Assembly (NCBI GenBank): GCA_025558095.1
Contig: JAIVFI010000036.1
Coordinates: forward strand, 186,001 to 250,000
From: Hyaloraphidium curvatum
Lineage: Eukaryota; Monoblepharomycota; Hyaloraphidiomycetes; Hyaloraphidiales; Hyaloraphidiaceae
Direction of reading: 5' to 3'
DNA length: 64,000 bases
Part shown: piece after piece, positions 1 through 11,604 of the stretch
How the letters are laid out: every line of letters begins with the position of its first letter
How positions within the stretch are numbered: the first letter of the stretch is position 1
Notes under the pieces: model-generated
Database searches by the model: none
Told to the model about the DNA's origin: nothing
The model's input: the letters and a program-made list of their open reading frames with translations, nothing else
Program-made: the position numbers and the translations under genes

Positions 1-551
1 TTTGTCGTTGTCCTTGAGCCTCTGGGCATTGATCTCCCTGAACTTGCCCTTCACAAGATTCTCCACAGTCTCCTTGGGCCATGAGAAAGTGTCCTTCTCC
101 CACATCTCCCTCCCATCTTCGCTGCCATAGTATACAAGTAGTTCCCTCAGGAAGGCAGCCCAGTTCCAGGACCCCTTCAGTGCCTCGATCTTGAGCTCTT
201 TGTAAAGTAGGTACAGCGCAGGATCCGCTGTTTTGATGCGCATGAGGAACTTGAGTGCCGACTCGTGGTCATGAACTGCAAGGGGGTACTGGCCAGTGAT
301 CGCATACAGACAGGCCAGTGGGTAGACTTGGGCAGATGAGTGACGGCACGAAGAGCCATGCATGTCACTTTGTCCCTGGTGCTTTCCCCGGCAAGGTACT
401 CCTCCTTCGGCATCTCCACAATGAACGGGTTCCCATATTGGCCCACTGCCTTGACCTTTGTGTTGTAGAGCTTGAGCTGGAGGTCAGGACTCATCCCAGG
501 CTGCTCCCTGATGTCACGGAGCCAGAGCCCATAAGCACCGTTCATCTTGGC
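1..551 (-). mobile_element. LINE fragment, post-RT region, cut by window edge
   Basis: This stretch is nearly identical to 1256-1806, and the match ends abruptly after position 551. On the minus strand it encodes the region after the reverse transcriptase of a non-LTR element, recognisable by the peptide YGLWLRDIREQPGMSPD near 500-545. The frame breaks near 330 relative to the longer copy, so it is a dead fragment. The 5' part of this copy is missing at the right junction, and the rest may continue left of the window. Confidence 0.8.
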
Positions 552-589
552 CTCTCTAGAAAAATCATTTACGCAACCGAAAAGTCCTG

Positions 590-866
590 GGCGCGACCGG
601 CTACAGCCGTTTTGCTCCTGTGCGTGACCCGCTATTTCCCTTGCGCGACTTTTGCCTCATGGGCGTGACCGGTAAATTGAAAGTGATCATTGAGTCCCGC
701 CGCGCGCTTTTATCAGGGGCTGGGGAGCGTTTCCGATTATGTGGGGACGGTCACGGGCTATGGAGCCGGTCGCGCCCAGGAATACAGGGTCACGCCCAGG
801 AATGCCGGTCACGCCCATGAGCTACCGGTCACGCCCAAAATCCGAAAAAGACCGGTCACCCCCAGT
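590..866. repeat. Imperfect inverted minisatellite, about 20-nt unit
   Basis: Short units built on GGGCGTGACCGG recur about every 19-22 nt. Roughly four degenerate copies (for example near 591 and 660) read forward, and about five copies between 745 and 862 read in the opposite direction as CCGGTCACGCCC. The two arms face each other across about 70 nt, so the region could fold into a long imperfect hairpin. It lies just downstream of a LINE 3' end. No coding potential is evident. Confidence 0.6.
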
Positions 867-1176
867 AAATTAAGGGCGCGTAAATAGGGAATGCTAGTGC
901 TTCCAATCTAGTCTGCAGCTTCTGGCACCGCTCCGCATTTGCTGAACAGTGAAACAGAAAGTGTTGCTCGTCTCCAATGTGCTCAGGGTCATGCTTGCAC
1001 GTTCTCTGCTGTACCTCAAGTCCTTGGTGCCTGCCTGTCTCCGCCTCCAGGTCGTGGGTAGAGCACAGCAACTTTTGGACATCCCTCCGGTGCTTCTCCA
1101 CCCGGATCAAGGATGGTCTGTTAGACCACTGGACTAAAGAGAAGGTACCACGTCTCTGGCCCAAGTGGTCTGACGT

Positions 1177-1950
1177 CTAAGAGCATGTCACCATAGGGAA
1201 CCAACATGGTCCGATGTGGCCAAAGGTCATGTCACACATCCTCCAAAAGTGCAGTTTGTCGTTGTCCTTGAGCCTCTGGGCATTGATCTCCCTGAACTTG
1301 CCCTTCACAAGATTCTCCACAGTCTCCTTGGGCCATGAGAAAGTGTCCTTCTCCCACATCTCCCTCCCATCTTCGCTGCCATAGTATACAAGTAGTTCCC
1401 TCAGGAAGGCAGCCCAGTTCCAGGACCCCTTCAGTGCCTCGATCTTGAGCTCTTTGTAAAGTAGGTACAGCGCAGGATCCGCTGTTTTGATGCGCATGAG
1501 GAACTTGAGTGCCGACTCGTGGTCATGAACTGCAAGGGGGTACTGGCCAGTGATCGCATACAGACAAGCCAGGGAGGTAGACTTGGGCAAATGAGTGACG
1601 GCACGAAGAGCCATGCATGTCACTTTGTCCCTGGTGCTTTCCCCGGCAAGGTACTCCTCCTTCGGCATCTCCAAAATGAACGGGTTCCCATATTGGCCCA
1701 CTGCCTTGACCTTTGTGTTGTAGAGCTTGAGCTGGAGGTCAGGACTCATCCCAGGCTGCTCCCTGATGTCACGGAGCCAGAGCCCATAAGCAGCGTTCAT
1801 CTTGGCCTCTCTGCCATGCACATGGTCCTTGCTCCGGCCGGTTGAGGTCAGCTGATACCCCAGAAGCTTGAAGCTGTCAACCCTCTTCAGCTCCTGGTCC
1901 GTAGCCTGTACATGACCTTTACACGGTGAGGTATCCTCCTGGCCATCCAC
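1177..1950 (-). pseudogene. LINE ORF2 C-terminal half (thumb and post-RT region)
   Basis: A 257-codon open frame holds the longest uninterrupted post-RT segment of the locus. It contains the thumb-region peptide LKRVDSFKLLGYQL, then YGLWLRDIREQPG, and a Trp-rich region (SWNWAAFLRELL) before a stop at 1177. Its upstream continuation, with the FADD motif, lies in another frame at 1887-2222, and its downstream zinc knuckle is frameshifted at 856-1164. Read as one broken ORF2 of a non-LTR element. The array copies to the right carry a shorter version of this segment. Confidence 0.75.
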
Positions 1951-2222
1951 TCTGTCTTGCTGACGTTGATCTCCAGCCCATTGGCACTGGCATATGCAGA
2001 CAAAAGATCCAGCTGCATCTTGGCATCCTTCCCCGTCTTCGAGATCAAAGTGGTGTCGTCTGCAAAGAACAGAGCCAGCAAGCTGACCATCCTCTCCTGA
2101 TCCTCTTCCTCCTCAGACACCATGCCCAGATCCATCCCTTTTGCACCATTGGCCTCCATGAAAGCAGTGATGTCGTTGATGAACAAGATGAACAGCGATG
2201 AGAGGGGGTCCCCCTGTGTCAC
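1887..2222 (-). pseudogene. LINE reverse-transcriptase palm fragment (motifs B and C)
   Basis: The frame encodes TQGDPLSSLFILFIND (RT motif B) followed by LFFADDTTLIS, the catalytic motif C with two aspartates, and then a DLLSAYASANGLEINVSKTE segment typical of LINE motif D. Identical copies lie at 3126-3461, 4365-4700 and 5604-5939. The preceding frame (2113-2598) joins directly in front of QGDP, so the normal stretch carrying motif A and its catalytic Asp is absent. Confidence 0.85.
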
Positions 2223-2598
2223 TCCGTCCAGTTAGGAACTTGATGAAGTCCGACTTGGTGCAGTCCTCATCCCGGAGCCTTCCCCACACCCACCCAAACG
2301 CCATCTCGAACATATCAACAACAGCTTGCTTCAGCACAGTGGTCCGGTACTTGACGAACTGGAGCCTGATCCCATTCTCAGCCGCTGCCCTGCCGTTAGG
2401 AGCCTTCTTCAGGACCTTCTCGAGCTCCTTGAGGGTGATGGGGCACAGCAGGTTCCCAGGAGGCGTGATCGTGGCCTTGGGAAGCGGTGGGAACATGAGC
2501 CTGGGGTCTTCCTCGATCTTGGTCACGTACTTGGCGCTGGCTACCATCTCCATGTGGCAACATCTCCCTCCCCTCCTCTCCACCATAGTATAATACAA
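2113..2598 (-). pseudogene. LINE reverse-transcriptase N-terminal (fingers) fragment
   Basis: The frame shows the usual LINE fingers region, with LKELEKVLKKAPNGRAA followed by NGIRLQFVKY and a hydrophobic helix. It runs out of frame at the sequence encoding QGDPLS. Identical copies are at 3352-3837 and 4591-5076. The fourth copy (5830-6312) has lost one codon and has E to D and T-neighbouring changes. A full RT would have roughly 150 more residues before motif B, so these are deletion derivatives. Confidence 0.75.
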
Positions 2599-5500
2599 GT
2601 AGCTCCCTCAGGAAGGTGGCCCAGTTCCAGCACCCCTCCAGTGCCTCGATCTTGCGTTGAGCTCCTTGTAGAGCAGGTACAATGCAGGGTCAGCTGTTTT
2701 GATACGCATGAGGAACTTGAGAGGAGAGCCGACTCATGGTCATGAACTGCAAGAGGTGGTCTGCAAGAGGTGTTGAGGGTACTGGCCAGTGATCGCATAC
2801 AGACAAGCCAGGGAGGTAGACTTGGGCAAATGAGTGACGGCACGAAGAGCCATGCATGTCACTTTGTCCCTGGTGCTTTCCCCGGCAAGGTACTCCTCCT
2901 TCGGCATCTCCAAAATGAACGGGTTCCCATATTGGCCCACTGCCTTGACCTTTGTGTTGTAGAGCTTGAGCTGGAGGTCAGGACTCATCCCAGGCTGCTC
3001 CCTGATGTCACGGAGCCAGAGCCCATAAGCAGCGTTCATCTTGGCCTCTCTGCCATGCACATGGTCCTTGCTCCGGCCGGTTGAGGTCAGCTGATACCCC
3101 AGAAGCTTGAAGCTGTCAACCCTCTTCAGCTCCTGGTCCGTAGCCTGTACATGACCTTTACACGGTGAGGTATCCTCCTGGCCATCCACTCTGTCTTGCT
3201 GACGTTGATCTCCAGCCCATTGGCACTGGCATATGCAGACAAAAGATCCAGCTGCATCTTGGCATCCTTCCCCGTCTTCGAGATCAAAGTGGTGTCGTCT
3301 GCAAAGAACAGAGCCAGCAAGCTGACCATCCTCTCCTGATCCTCTTCCTCCTCAGACACCATGCCCAGATCCATCCCTTTTGCACCATTGGCCTCCATGA
3401 AAGCAGTGATGTCGTTGATGAACAAGATGAACAGCGATGAGAGGGGGTCCCCCTGTGTCACTCCGTCCAGTTAGGAACTTGATGAAGTCCGACTTGGTGC
3501 AGTCCTCATCCCGGAGCCTTCCCCACACCCACCCAAACGCCATCTCGAACATATCAACAACAGCTTGCTTCAGCACAGTGGTCCGGTACTTGACGAACTG
3601 GAGCCTGATCCCATTCTCAGCCGCTGCCCTGCCGTTAGGAGCCTTCTTCAGGACCTTCTCGAGCTCCTTGAGGGTGATGGGGCACAGCAGGTTCCCAGGA
3701 GGCGTGATCGTGGCCTTGGGAAGCGGTGGGAACATGAGCCTGGGGTCTTCCTCGATCTTGGTCACGTACTTGGCGCTGGCTACCATCTCCATGTGGCAAC
3801 ATCTCCCTCCCCTCCTCTCCACCATAGTATAATACAAGTAGCTCCCTCAGGAAGGTGGCCCAGTTCCAGCACCCCTCCAGTGCCTCGATCTTGCGTTGAG
3901 CTCCTTGTAGAGCAGGTACAATGCAGGGTCAGCTGTTTTGATACGCATGAGGAACTTGAGAGGAGAGCCGACTCATGGTCATGAACTGCAAGAGGTGGTC
4001 TGCAAGAGGTGTTGAGGGTACTGGCCAGTGATCGCATACAGACAAGCCAGGGAGGTAGACTTGGGCAAATGAGTGACGGCACGAAGAGCCATGCATGTCA
4101 CTTTGTCCCTGGTGCTTTCCCCGGCAAGGTACTCCTCCTTCGGCATCTCCAAAATGAACGGGTTCCCATATTGGCCCACTGCCTTGACCTTTGTGTTGTA
4201 GAGCTTGAGCTGGAGGTCAGGACTCATCCCAGGCTGCTCCCTGATGTCACGGAGCCAGAGCCCATAAGCAGCGTTCATCTTGGCCTCTCTGCCATGCACA
4301 TGGTCCTTGCTCCGGCCGGTTGAGGTCAGCTGATACCCCAGAAGCTTGAAGCTGTCAACCCTCTTCAGCTCCTGGTCCGTAGCCTGTACATGACCTTTAC
4401 ACGGTGAGGTATCCTCCTGGCCATCCACTCTGTCTTGCTGACGTTGATCTCCAGCCCATTGGCACTGGCATATGCAGACAAAAGATCCAGCTGCATCTTG
4501 GCATCCTTCCCCGTCTTCGAGATCAAAGTGGTGTCGTCTGCAAAGAACAGAGCCAGCAAGCTGACCATCCTCTCCTGATCCTCTTCCTCCTCAGACACCA
4601 TGCCCAGATCCATCCCTTTTGCACCATTGGCCTCCATGAAAGCAGTGATGTCGTTGATGAACAAGATGAACAGCGATGAGAGGGGGTCCCCCTGTGTCAC
4701 TCCGTCCAGTTAGGAACTTGATGAAGTCCGACTTGGTGCAGTCCTCATCCCGGAGCCTTCCCCACACCCACCCAAACGCCATCTCGAACATATCAACAAC
4801 AGCTTGCTTCAGCACAGTGGTCCGGTACTTGACGAACTGGAGCCTGATCCCATTCTCAGCCGCTGCCCTGCCGTTAGGAGCCTTCTTCAGGACCTTCTCG
4901 AGCTCCTTGAGGGTGATGGGGCACAGCAGGTTCCCAGGAGGCGTGATCGTGGCCTTGGGAAGCGGTGGGAACATGAGCCTGGGGTCTTCCTCGATCTTGG
5001 TCACGTACTTGGCGCTGGCTACCATCTCCATGTGGCAACATCTCCCTCCCCTCCTCTCCACCATAGTATAATACAAGTAGCTCCCTCAGGAAGGTGGCCC
5101 AGTTCCAGCACCCCTCCAGTGCCTCGATCTTGCGTTGAGCTCCTTGTAGAGCAGGTACAATGCAGGGTCAGCTGTTTTGATACGCATGAGGAACTTGAGA
5201 GGAGAGCCGACTCATGGTCATGAACTGCAAGAGGTGGTCTGCAAGAGGTGTTGAGGGTACTGGCCAGTGATCGCATACAGACAAGCCAGGGAGGTAGACT
5301 TGGGCAAATGAGTGACGGCACGAAGAGCCATGCATGTCACTTTGTCCCTGGTGCTTTCCCCGGCAAGGTACTCCTCCTTCGGCATCTCCAAAATGAACGG
5401 GTTCCCATATTGGCCCACTGCCTTGACCTTTGTGTTGTAGAGCTTGAGCTGGAGGTCAGGACTCATCCCAGGCTGCTCCCTGATGTCACGGAGCCAGAGC

Positions 5501-6906
5501 CCATAAGCAGCGTTCATCTTGGCCTCTCTGCCATGCACATGGTCCTTGCTCCGGCCGGTTGAGGTCAGCTGATACCCCAGAAGCTTGAAGCTGTCAACCC
5601 TCTTCAGCTCCTGGTCCGTAGCCTGTACATGACCTTTACACGGTGAGGTATCCTCCTGGCCATCCACTCTGTCTTGCTGACGTTGATCTCCAGCCCATTG
5701 GCACTGGCATATGCAGACAAAAGATCCAGCTGCATCTTGGCATCCTTCCCCGTCTTCGAGATCAAAGTGGTGTCGTCTGCAAAGAACAGAGCCAGCAAGC
5801 TGACCATCCTCTCCTGATCCTCTTCCTCCTCAGACACCATGCCCAGATCCATCCCTTTTGCACCATTGGCCTCCATGAAAGCAGTGATGTCGTTGATGAA
5901 CAAGATGAACAGCGATGAGAGGGGGTCCCCCTGTGTCACTCCGTCCAGTTAGGAACTTGATGAAGTCCGACTTGGTGCAGTCCTCATCCCGGAGCCTTCC
6001 CCACACCCACCCAAACGCCATCTCGAACATATCAACAGCTTGCTTCAGCACAGTGGTCCGGTACTTGACGAACTGGAGCCTGATCCCATTCTCAGCCGCT
6101 GCCCTGCCGTTAGGAGCCTTCTTCAGGACCTTATCGAGCTCCTTGAGGGTGATGGGGCACAGCAGGTTCCCAGGAGGCGTGATCGTGGCCTTGGGAAGCG
6201 GTGGGAACATGAGCCTGGGGTCCTCCTCGATCTTGGTCACGTACTTGGCGCTGGCTACCATCTCCATGTGGCAACATCTCCCTCCCCTCCTCTCCACCAT
6301 AGTATAATACAAGTAGCTCCCTCAGGAAGGTGGCCCAGTTCCAGCACCCCTCCAGTGCCTCGATCTTGCGTTGAGCTCCTTGTAGAGCAGGTACAATGCA
6401 GGGTCAGCTGTTTTGATACGCATGAGGAACTTGAGAGGAGAGCCGACTCATGGTCACAAACTGCAAGAGGGTACTGGCCAGTGATCATACAGACAAGCCC
6501 GGGAGGTAACGAGAAGGGCCATGCATGTCATGTTGTCCCTGGTTGTAGCTTTCCCTGGCAAGGTACTCCTCCTTCGGCATCTCAATAATGAATGGGTTTG
6601 CCACTGCCTTGACCGTGTTGTAGACCTTGAGCTGGAGGTCAGGACTCATCCCAGGCTGCTCCCTGATGTCGCGGAGCCAGAGCCCATAAGCAGCTGTAAT
6701 CCTGGCCTCCCTGCCATGCACATCGTCCTTGCTCCGACGAGTTGACATGAGCTGGTACCGGAGAAGCTTGAAGCTGTCGACCCTCTTCAGCTCCTGGCCC
6801 CTGTACAGGAGCTTCACACGGTGGGGTATCGTTCTGGCCGTCCACTCTGTTTTGCTGTTGACGTTGATCTTCAGCCCATTGGCACTGGCATATGCAGACA
6901 AAAGTC

Positions 6907-8429
6907 CAAGTGATAAAAGCCAAAGCATCTATGACACCGGTGACACAACCGACCGTTGATACAGCTGCAGTACCCCAGCAACCAACTTCAAATCACCTTG
7001 CTAGAGTGTTCCTAGTGTGTACGTGCAATGCAGCCCAACCACCACAACATGTGTATCACATGGATGAAATTCGCAAGACCTCCTTTCGGACTGCACCAAG
7101 CAATGCCTCTGGTATTGCCGAGTCACCGCAGGTCTTGTCCAGGCACTGAAGGTCTGCACCAACCTGTTTTTCGCACTTCTTCCATCAAAGCTTGCCCTGC
7201 TTCTTGGTTCTCCAGCTCAAGGGCCGATATCTTCTCCAGTTGCTCTGTCTCTGAAAGAGCGAGGTCGGGCAAGTGGGAAACCAAGACTTCAACTTGAAGA
7301 GCCTGCTTGGCCAGGTCAGATGCCCACTCAGGTACGTGCTGGGCAACTAGTGCGAGTCAGAAACACCAGACACGCTGCGGTCGAGGGGCTTCACCTTCTC
7401 TCGCTAGAGTGACCTCGTGATCGGTCATTGCCGGGGTAACAGGGATATTTGGATCCACCTGGATTCGTCCAGCATCGCGCTGCAGAACACCAAGGCTCGA
7501 GATGCATATCTCTGCCAGCTTGCACGGATGTCAAGAGGTGGCGCGCTGTGTGCACGGGACCAAGGAAACACACCCTGTCAACGGCGATTTGGAGCTGTGT
7601 CAGACTGGCCAAATGGGCAGTGAGCGGAGGCTTCCGAAGGCAACGGCGGAGCGGCACACCGATCCATCGTCCCCAGGCTTTCTTTGAGTTCGTCGCTCAT
7701 CAAGCTGCACTGCAACGTGATGAACGTTCGGCCGATATCGACATAGAGGCCTCGATTCTAGGTCCTGGAGACGGCGAAGTCAGCCTCAGGCTTCTGGAAC
7801 GTAACCACGAGCCGAATGGCCGCCATCAGCTCGGTTGGAACACATCAATCCCAGTTGACGGCTCAGGCCCCGGGTGAAGATGTTGCTCCCGAATCCGCCA
7901 GCCCGACGACGGTCTCCAGTCCGGGCGGCTCGGTGGAAGAGCTCCAGGGATGACGCGAAGAATCGCTTCCGCCAACCGCGTTGTCGTTCGTGCCTTTCCG
8001 CCCGAGCCCAACTCCGGCATCGCGCGGCCACGATCGATCTCCGGAACGCGGCGCTCCAGCAGCACGCGTCCCAGAAACCCACCGCTGCTATTCAGAACGT
8101 GCCAGCAGCCGGCATTGCTCTTCGTCTGCGTTTACGGCAGCCGCGGGGATCCTCGCCCGCGGTGCTATGATCACAGCGGTTGCACGGCCGGCACAGTCGC
8201 CGTCCGAAGCAGCGGGGCCCGCCAACCGGTCAGATCTTTTACTGGAACATCCTTGGCATCTCCAATGACGCGATTTGCGTCGTGTGGCCGCACAGGGTCT
8301 CCCCAACTCACATTTGTCTTTGAATGGTACACGCTTGTGCGAGGCTGATGGCGCGCGTCTGCGCGGCTCGTCAAAAGTTCCGACTCCCACTGAAGTCCCC
8401 CCCAACTTTTCCAACCTCGAACAGCAACG
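6907..8429. other. Region without a recognisable gene
   Basis: This 1.5-kb stretch lies between the end of the LINE array and the start of PEX5. Open frames up to about 190 codons exist on both strands, but none has a recognisable domain, and several begin at non-ATG codons. On the minus strand between about 8350 and 7650 there are fairly protein-like segments (for example LLERRVPEIDRGRAMPELG near 8060 and GLYVDIGRTFITLQC near 7760) in different frames with stops between them. They could be a decayed gene or one with introns I could not place. Confidence 0.4.
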
Positions 8430-10552
8430 ATGGAGTCCGGGGCCGACTGCGGGCCGGTGAACCCGCTCCAGAACATGATGAAGCAGTTCAACGCCGACAA
8501 GAGCCACCAGCGGGTCCGTGATGGCCCCGCCGCCCGGTGTCTCCCCCCCGCTGATCTGCCTTATTCCGCGCCATCGGACGCTAACAGGACCAGTTTCGCC
8601 CGGAGTTCGAGCAAGCGGGACCGAGCACGGTGGGTTTTCGCCGTCGCCGCACACCACACGCTGTAGCTAAGGCGTTTCTCCGACTACAGCGTCCTGGCCG
8701 CCAGATGGGCATGCGTGACCAGCAGGTTGTGCCTTTGGCACTGCTCCTGCGGCCCAGCTAACGCCTACAACAGCTTGTCGACGAGTTCTTCAAGCAGGAA
8801 ATGGGTCCGCGGCCGGAAGCTTTCCAGTTCCGGGAGATGCGCGGCCAGCTGGACCACATGATGCCGCCGGACCTCCACGCGCGGCCTGGTGCGTTCGTTC
8901 GGGCTCAGATGCCGGGTGCCACCCTTACAGACTCGGTGCAGACGATTGGACGGCCGAGTTCCACCGCATGGAGCCCCAGGGACCGAGGATTTCGGAAGAT
9001 CCCGAAATGATCAGGGCGTTCGAGCAGGCCTTTGCGCAGCAACAGCAAGGTGCCTCCTTTGCTGTGCTCGCTCTGCTACAACTCTTATCTGTGTCCTTCC
9101 CGCGTTCGTCAGGCCCGTGGGAAGCCGAGTTTCTGCAGCAGCCCCAGGGGCATGGACCGGTTCCCGAGGACTTCCGCGAGTTTGAGCAGGTCTACGCCCA
9201 GCACGGCGGAAAGACCGACTTCGGCCACTTCAGCGAGCAGGATTGGGCGGCGCAGTTCCACGCGGCGGAGCAAGTCATTGACAAGGGCAAGGGGAAGGCC
9301 GTCGAGGCGCGCACGTGGGAGGAGGAGTTCGCCAACACCGAGGGACTGTCGGCAGACCAGGACTTTGTCGAGCGCTTCAACGAGGCGTGGAAGGCGAGCG
9401 CGGGGGAGTTGGATGATCTCTCGGGTGGCGCAACCTCGGGAACCAAGTCCTGGGAGGACGATTACGACGACTTCCTGCAGACTCCGGCCACCCAGGTCGA
9501 TCCCGACCCGTTCACGGCACCTTTGGAGCCCTACCACTTCGAGAAGGAGAACCCGTTCCTGAACCACGAGAATCCGCTGGAGGAGGGGCTCCGGCTGTGG
9601 AACGAGGGCGGCCAGCTCAGCGCTGCTGCGCTCTGCTTCGAAGCCGCCGTTCAGCGGGACGAACACAGCTCTCGGGGATGGATGTATCTCGGGCAAGTGC
9701 AGGCGGAGAACGAGAAGGAGGAGCCCGCGATCGCGGCCCTTCAGCGTGCCGTGAAGGAGGCCCCCGACAACCTCCCCGCTCTTATGGTAAGCCGACCTTT
9801 GCGCTCGCCGATGCGACCAGAGCGCTTATCTCGAACGCCCAGTCTCTCGCTGTGTCGTACACCAACGAGGGCAGGGATCTGCAGGCCTACAGCACCCTCT
9901 CGCGCTGGCTTTCTACCCGTTACCCCGAAGTGTTTGCCGAGAACCCGCTTCCACCCGCGCCTTCCCTCAGTCCTCAAGAGTTCCACTCCCGGGTGACGCA
10001 GCTCTTCCTGAACAGCGCCCGCCGCGGTTCCGAAGTCGATGCCGACGTTCAGGTCGGGCTCGGCGTCCTGTTCTACAACTCTGGGGACTTTGACAAGGCC
10101 GTGGACTGCTTCACCGCCGCTCTCTCTGCGCGGCCCGGGGACTACGTGCTCTGGAACCGCCTGGGAGCCACGCTCGCGAATTCGGGCCGGAGCGAGGAGG
10201 CGATCGATGCCTACTACAAAGCCCTCGAGATCAAACCGACGTTTGTCCGCGGTCGCTACAACCTCGGTGTGAGCTGCATCAACATCGGCGTCTACAAGGA
10301 AGCTGCCGAGCACCTGCTGGGCGCTTTGAGCCTGCACGTCGTCGGGGGCGGCAACGGCTCCGACGCCGGCCAGGCCAACGTTAGCCAGAACCTCTGGGAG
10401 ACTCTCAGGTAACGTTTGTTCGACGAGCTTGCCGTCAAGACACCTCACCATCCCATTCCAGACGCACCTTCATCCTCATGGAGCGCCGGGATCTGGCGGA
10501 CTTGGCGCACAGCGGGACGCCCCTGGATGCCTTCAAAGAGTTCATGGGGTAG
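8430..10552 (+). CDS. PEX5: PEX5, peroxisomal targeting signal 1 receptor
   Basis: PEX5 binds cargo carrying a C-terminal SKL-type signal in the cytosol, docks at PEX13/PEX14 and is recycled by ubiquitination. The start (8430) is chosen because exon 1 encodes the family N-terminus, with the conserved cysteine in DCGPVNPL used for recycling. At least four WxxxF/Y-type PEX14-binding motifs follow (WTAEF, WEAEF, WAAQF, WEEEF). The C-terminal half is TPR repeats (such as GLGVLFYNSGDFDKAVDCF), ending in the typical LWETLRRTFILMERRDL. Clear introns are 9050-9112, 9787-9842 and 10409-10461, and three or four more lie near 8514-8970. Convergent with the next gene, 82 bp away. Confidence 0.95.
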
Positions 10553-10634
10553 TGGGCATCGTTGTGTTTGGAGCATTAAAAAAGGAGTGATACAATTCGT
10601 TGACAAAGCAAAAGAAACGTAAATGTTGCCGGTG

Positions 10635-11583
10635 CTACGCGCGCCCGACGCTCAGAACGGCATCCGGCGGCGCAGGTATTATGCCCAAGACAGTGTGCGA
10701 GGCGACCTTGCCATCCACGTGCGACAATGCGTAGAGGCTGACGCCCTCGTAGACGGTGCGAGGTACCCCGTTGGGATTGAACCCGGCGATCAAGGAGGCG
10801 AATCGCGATGTCCCTTCAAGCCGCCACCGGACCAGCAGGTGAATCCGGTTGCGCTCTTCGTCCGTTGCTCCCGCCGCGTCCTCCGTTTCCGGGGCCCTTT
10901 GATCTCCCCGCTCCGTGTCCGCTAGTTCGCTCTCGCGGGCCTGGCGGAAGCTGATGACGTGGAACAGTGGGCTGTTTCGTTCGAGCCAATCAAAACGAGC
11001 TCCCGAGGTGGGAACTAATGGCACGCCCACCTTTCGAAGTAGGCCAGGACAAGACCGCGAAACAGGCTTGCAGCCATCAGGTACGATTGAATCCCCTTGA
11101 GGTGGAGCTTGCTGTAGCGTTCCTCCCGGAAACGGATATCGGGGCTGTAGATGGTCGTGTCGGTGAAACCAGTTTCCAGGAACGAATCCAGATCATCGCG
11201 CTTTGAGCGTAGAAGAGAAAATAAGCGCGCTGGACGTGCCGTGTCCGACAAGGAAGGCGCACCAAGATACGGATCGAGTCTCCTACGCCCAGCTCCCATT
11301 CCGACGGCCCTTTGATCTTTTCTGGCTTATCGGGACCCTTTTCCTCCCCCGCAGAAGCTCTCACTCCATGCGAATACTCGGTGCCCCGCGTTGAACGCGC
11401 CCGCGGAGCGACCGGAGCCAGAGTACGCGTGCTCGGGGACGGGGGGAGACGTTCCCGCGTGGGTGGCGGGCGGCGCACCGCAGAGCACGATGCCGCGCTA
11501 CGGACCGCCGGAAATGTTCGCATCCCAGCAGAGATGGCAGCAGGACGCGCTGCTAGGCGCAGGGGTGGGCATTTGGGGAGCAT
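10635..11583 (-). CDS. C6orf136-like DUF2358 family protein, probably organellar
   Basis: Three exons were pieced together using introns 11201-11262 and 10972-11030. The mature part matches the DUF2358/C6orf136 pattern: a DDLDSFLETGF helix, then TTIYSPDIRF, a GIQSYL segment, an RWRLEG strand, and YALSHVDGKVASH near the end. The fold is expected to be NTF2-like and its biochemical function is unknown. The N-terminus from the ATG at 11583 is rich in Arg, Ser and Ala and lacks acidic residues for about 60 codons, which fits a mitochondrial presequence. The start and the first intron are the least certain parts. Divergent from the following gene. Confidence 0.7.
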
Positions 11584-11604
11584 TTCGCATGGGGAGCGGC
11601 TGTG

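Larger units (their letters stand above)
1542..6472. repeat. Head-to-tail array of LINE-derived 1239-bp units
   Basis: Units run 1542-2780, 2781-4019, 4020-5258 and 5259-6472. The first three have the same length, and I see no difference between them where I compared nucleotides or the translated frames. Unit 4 is 1214 nt: it lacks one codon and a 22-nt internal duplication, and has a few substitutions. Each unit joins the post-RT part of the LINE directly to its RT N-terminal part, so the units are circularly permuted relative to a normal element. A diverged, truncated fifth copy follows at 6473-6906. Confidence 0.9.
856..6906 (-). mobile_element. Degenerate, tandemly amplified LINE (non-LTR retrotransposon) locus
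   Basis: Everything from 856 to 6906 is minus-strand LINE ORF2-like sequence. The visible parts are reverse-transcriptase fingers, the QGDPLSS motif, the FADDT catalytic motif, a thumb with an N..KTE signature, a long post-RT region, and a terminal Cys/His knuckle at 856-1164 (HDPEHIGDEQHFLFHC). Frames are broken in several places and palm motif A is missing, so no copy seems able to retrotranspose. The right boundary at 6906 cuts inside the post-FADD region. No target-site duplications could be identified. The family beyond 'LINE' was not determined. Confidence 0.85.

Noticed and set aside
1542-6472. CRISPR-like array
   Set aside because: The repeat unit is 1239 bp of LINE coding sequence with no spacers, in a eukaryotic context.
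9741-10451. 236-codon antisense frame over the PEX5 TPR region
   Set aside because: It is complementary to conserved TPR coding sequence and has no domain of its own.
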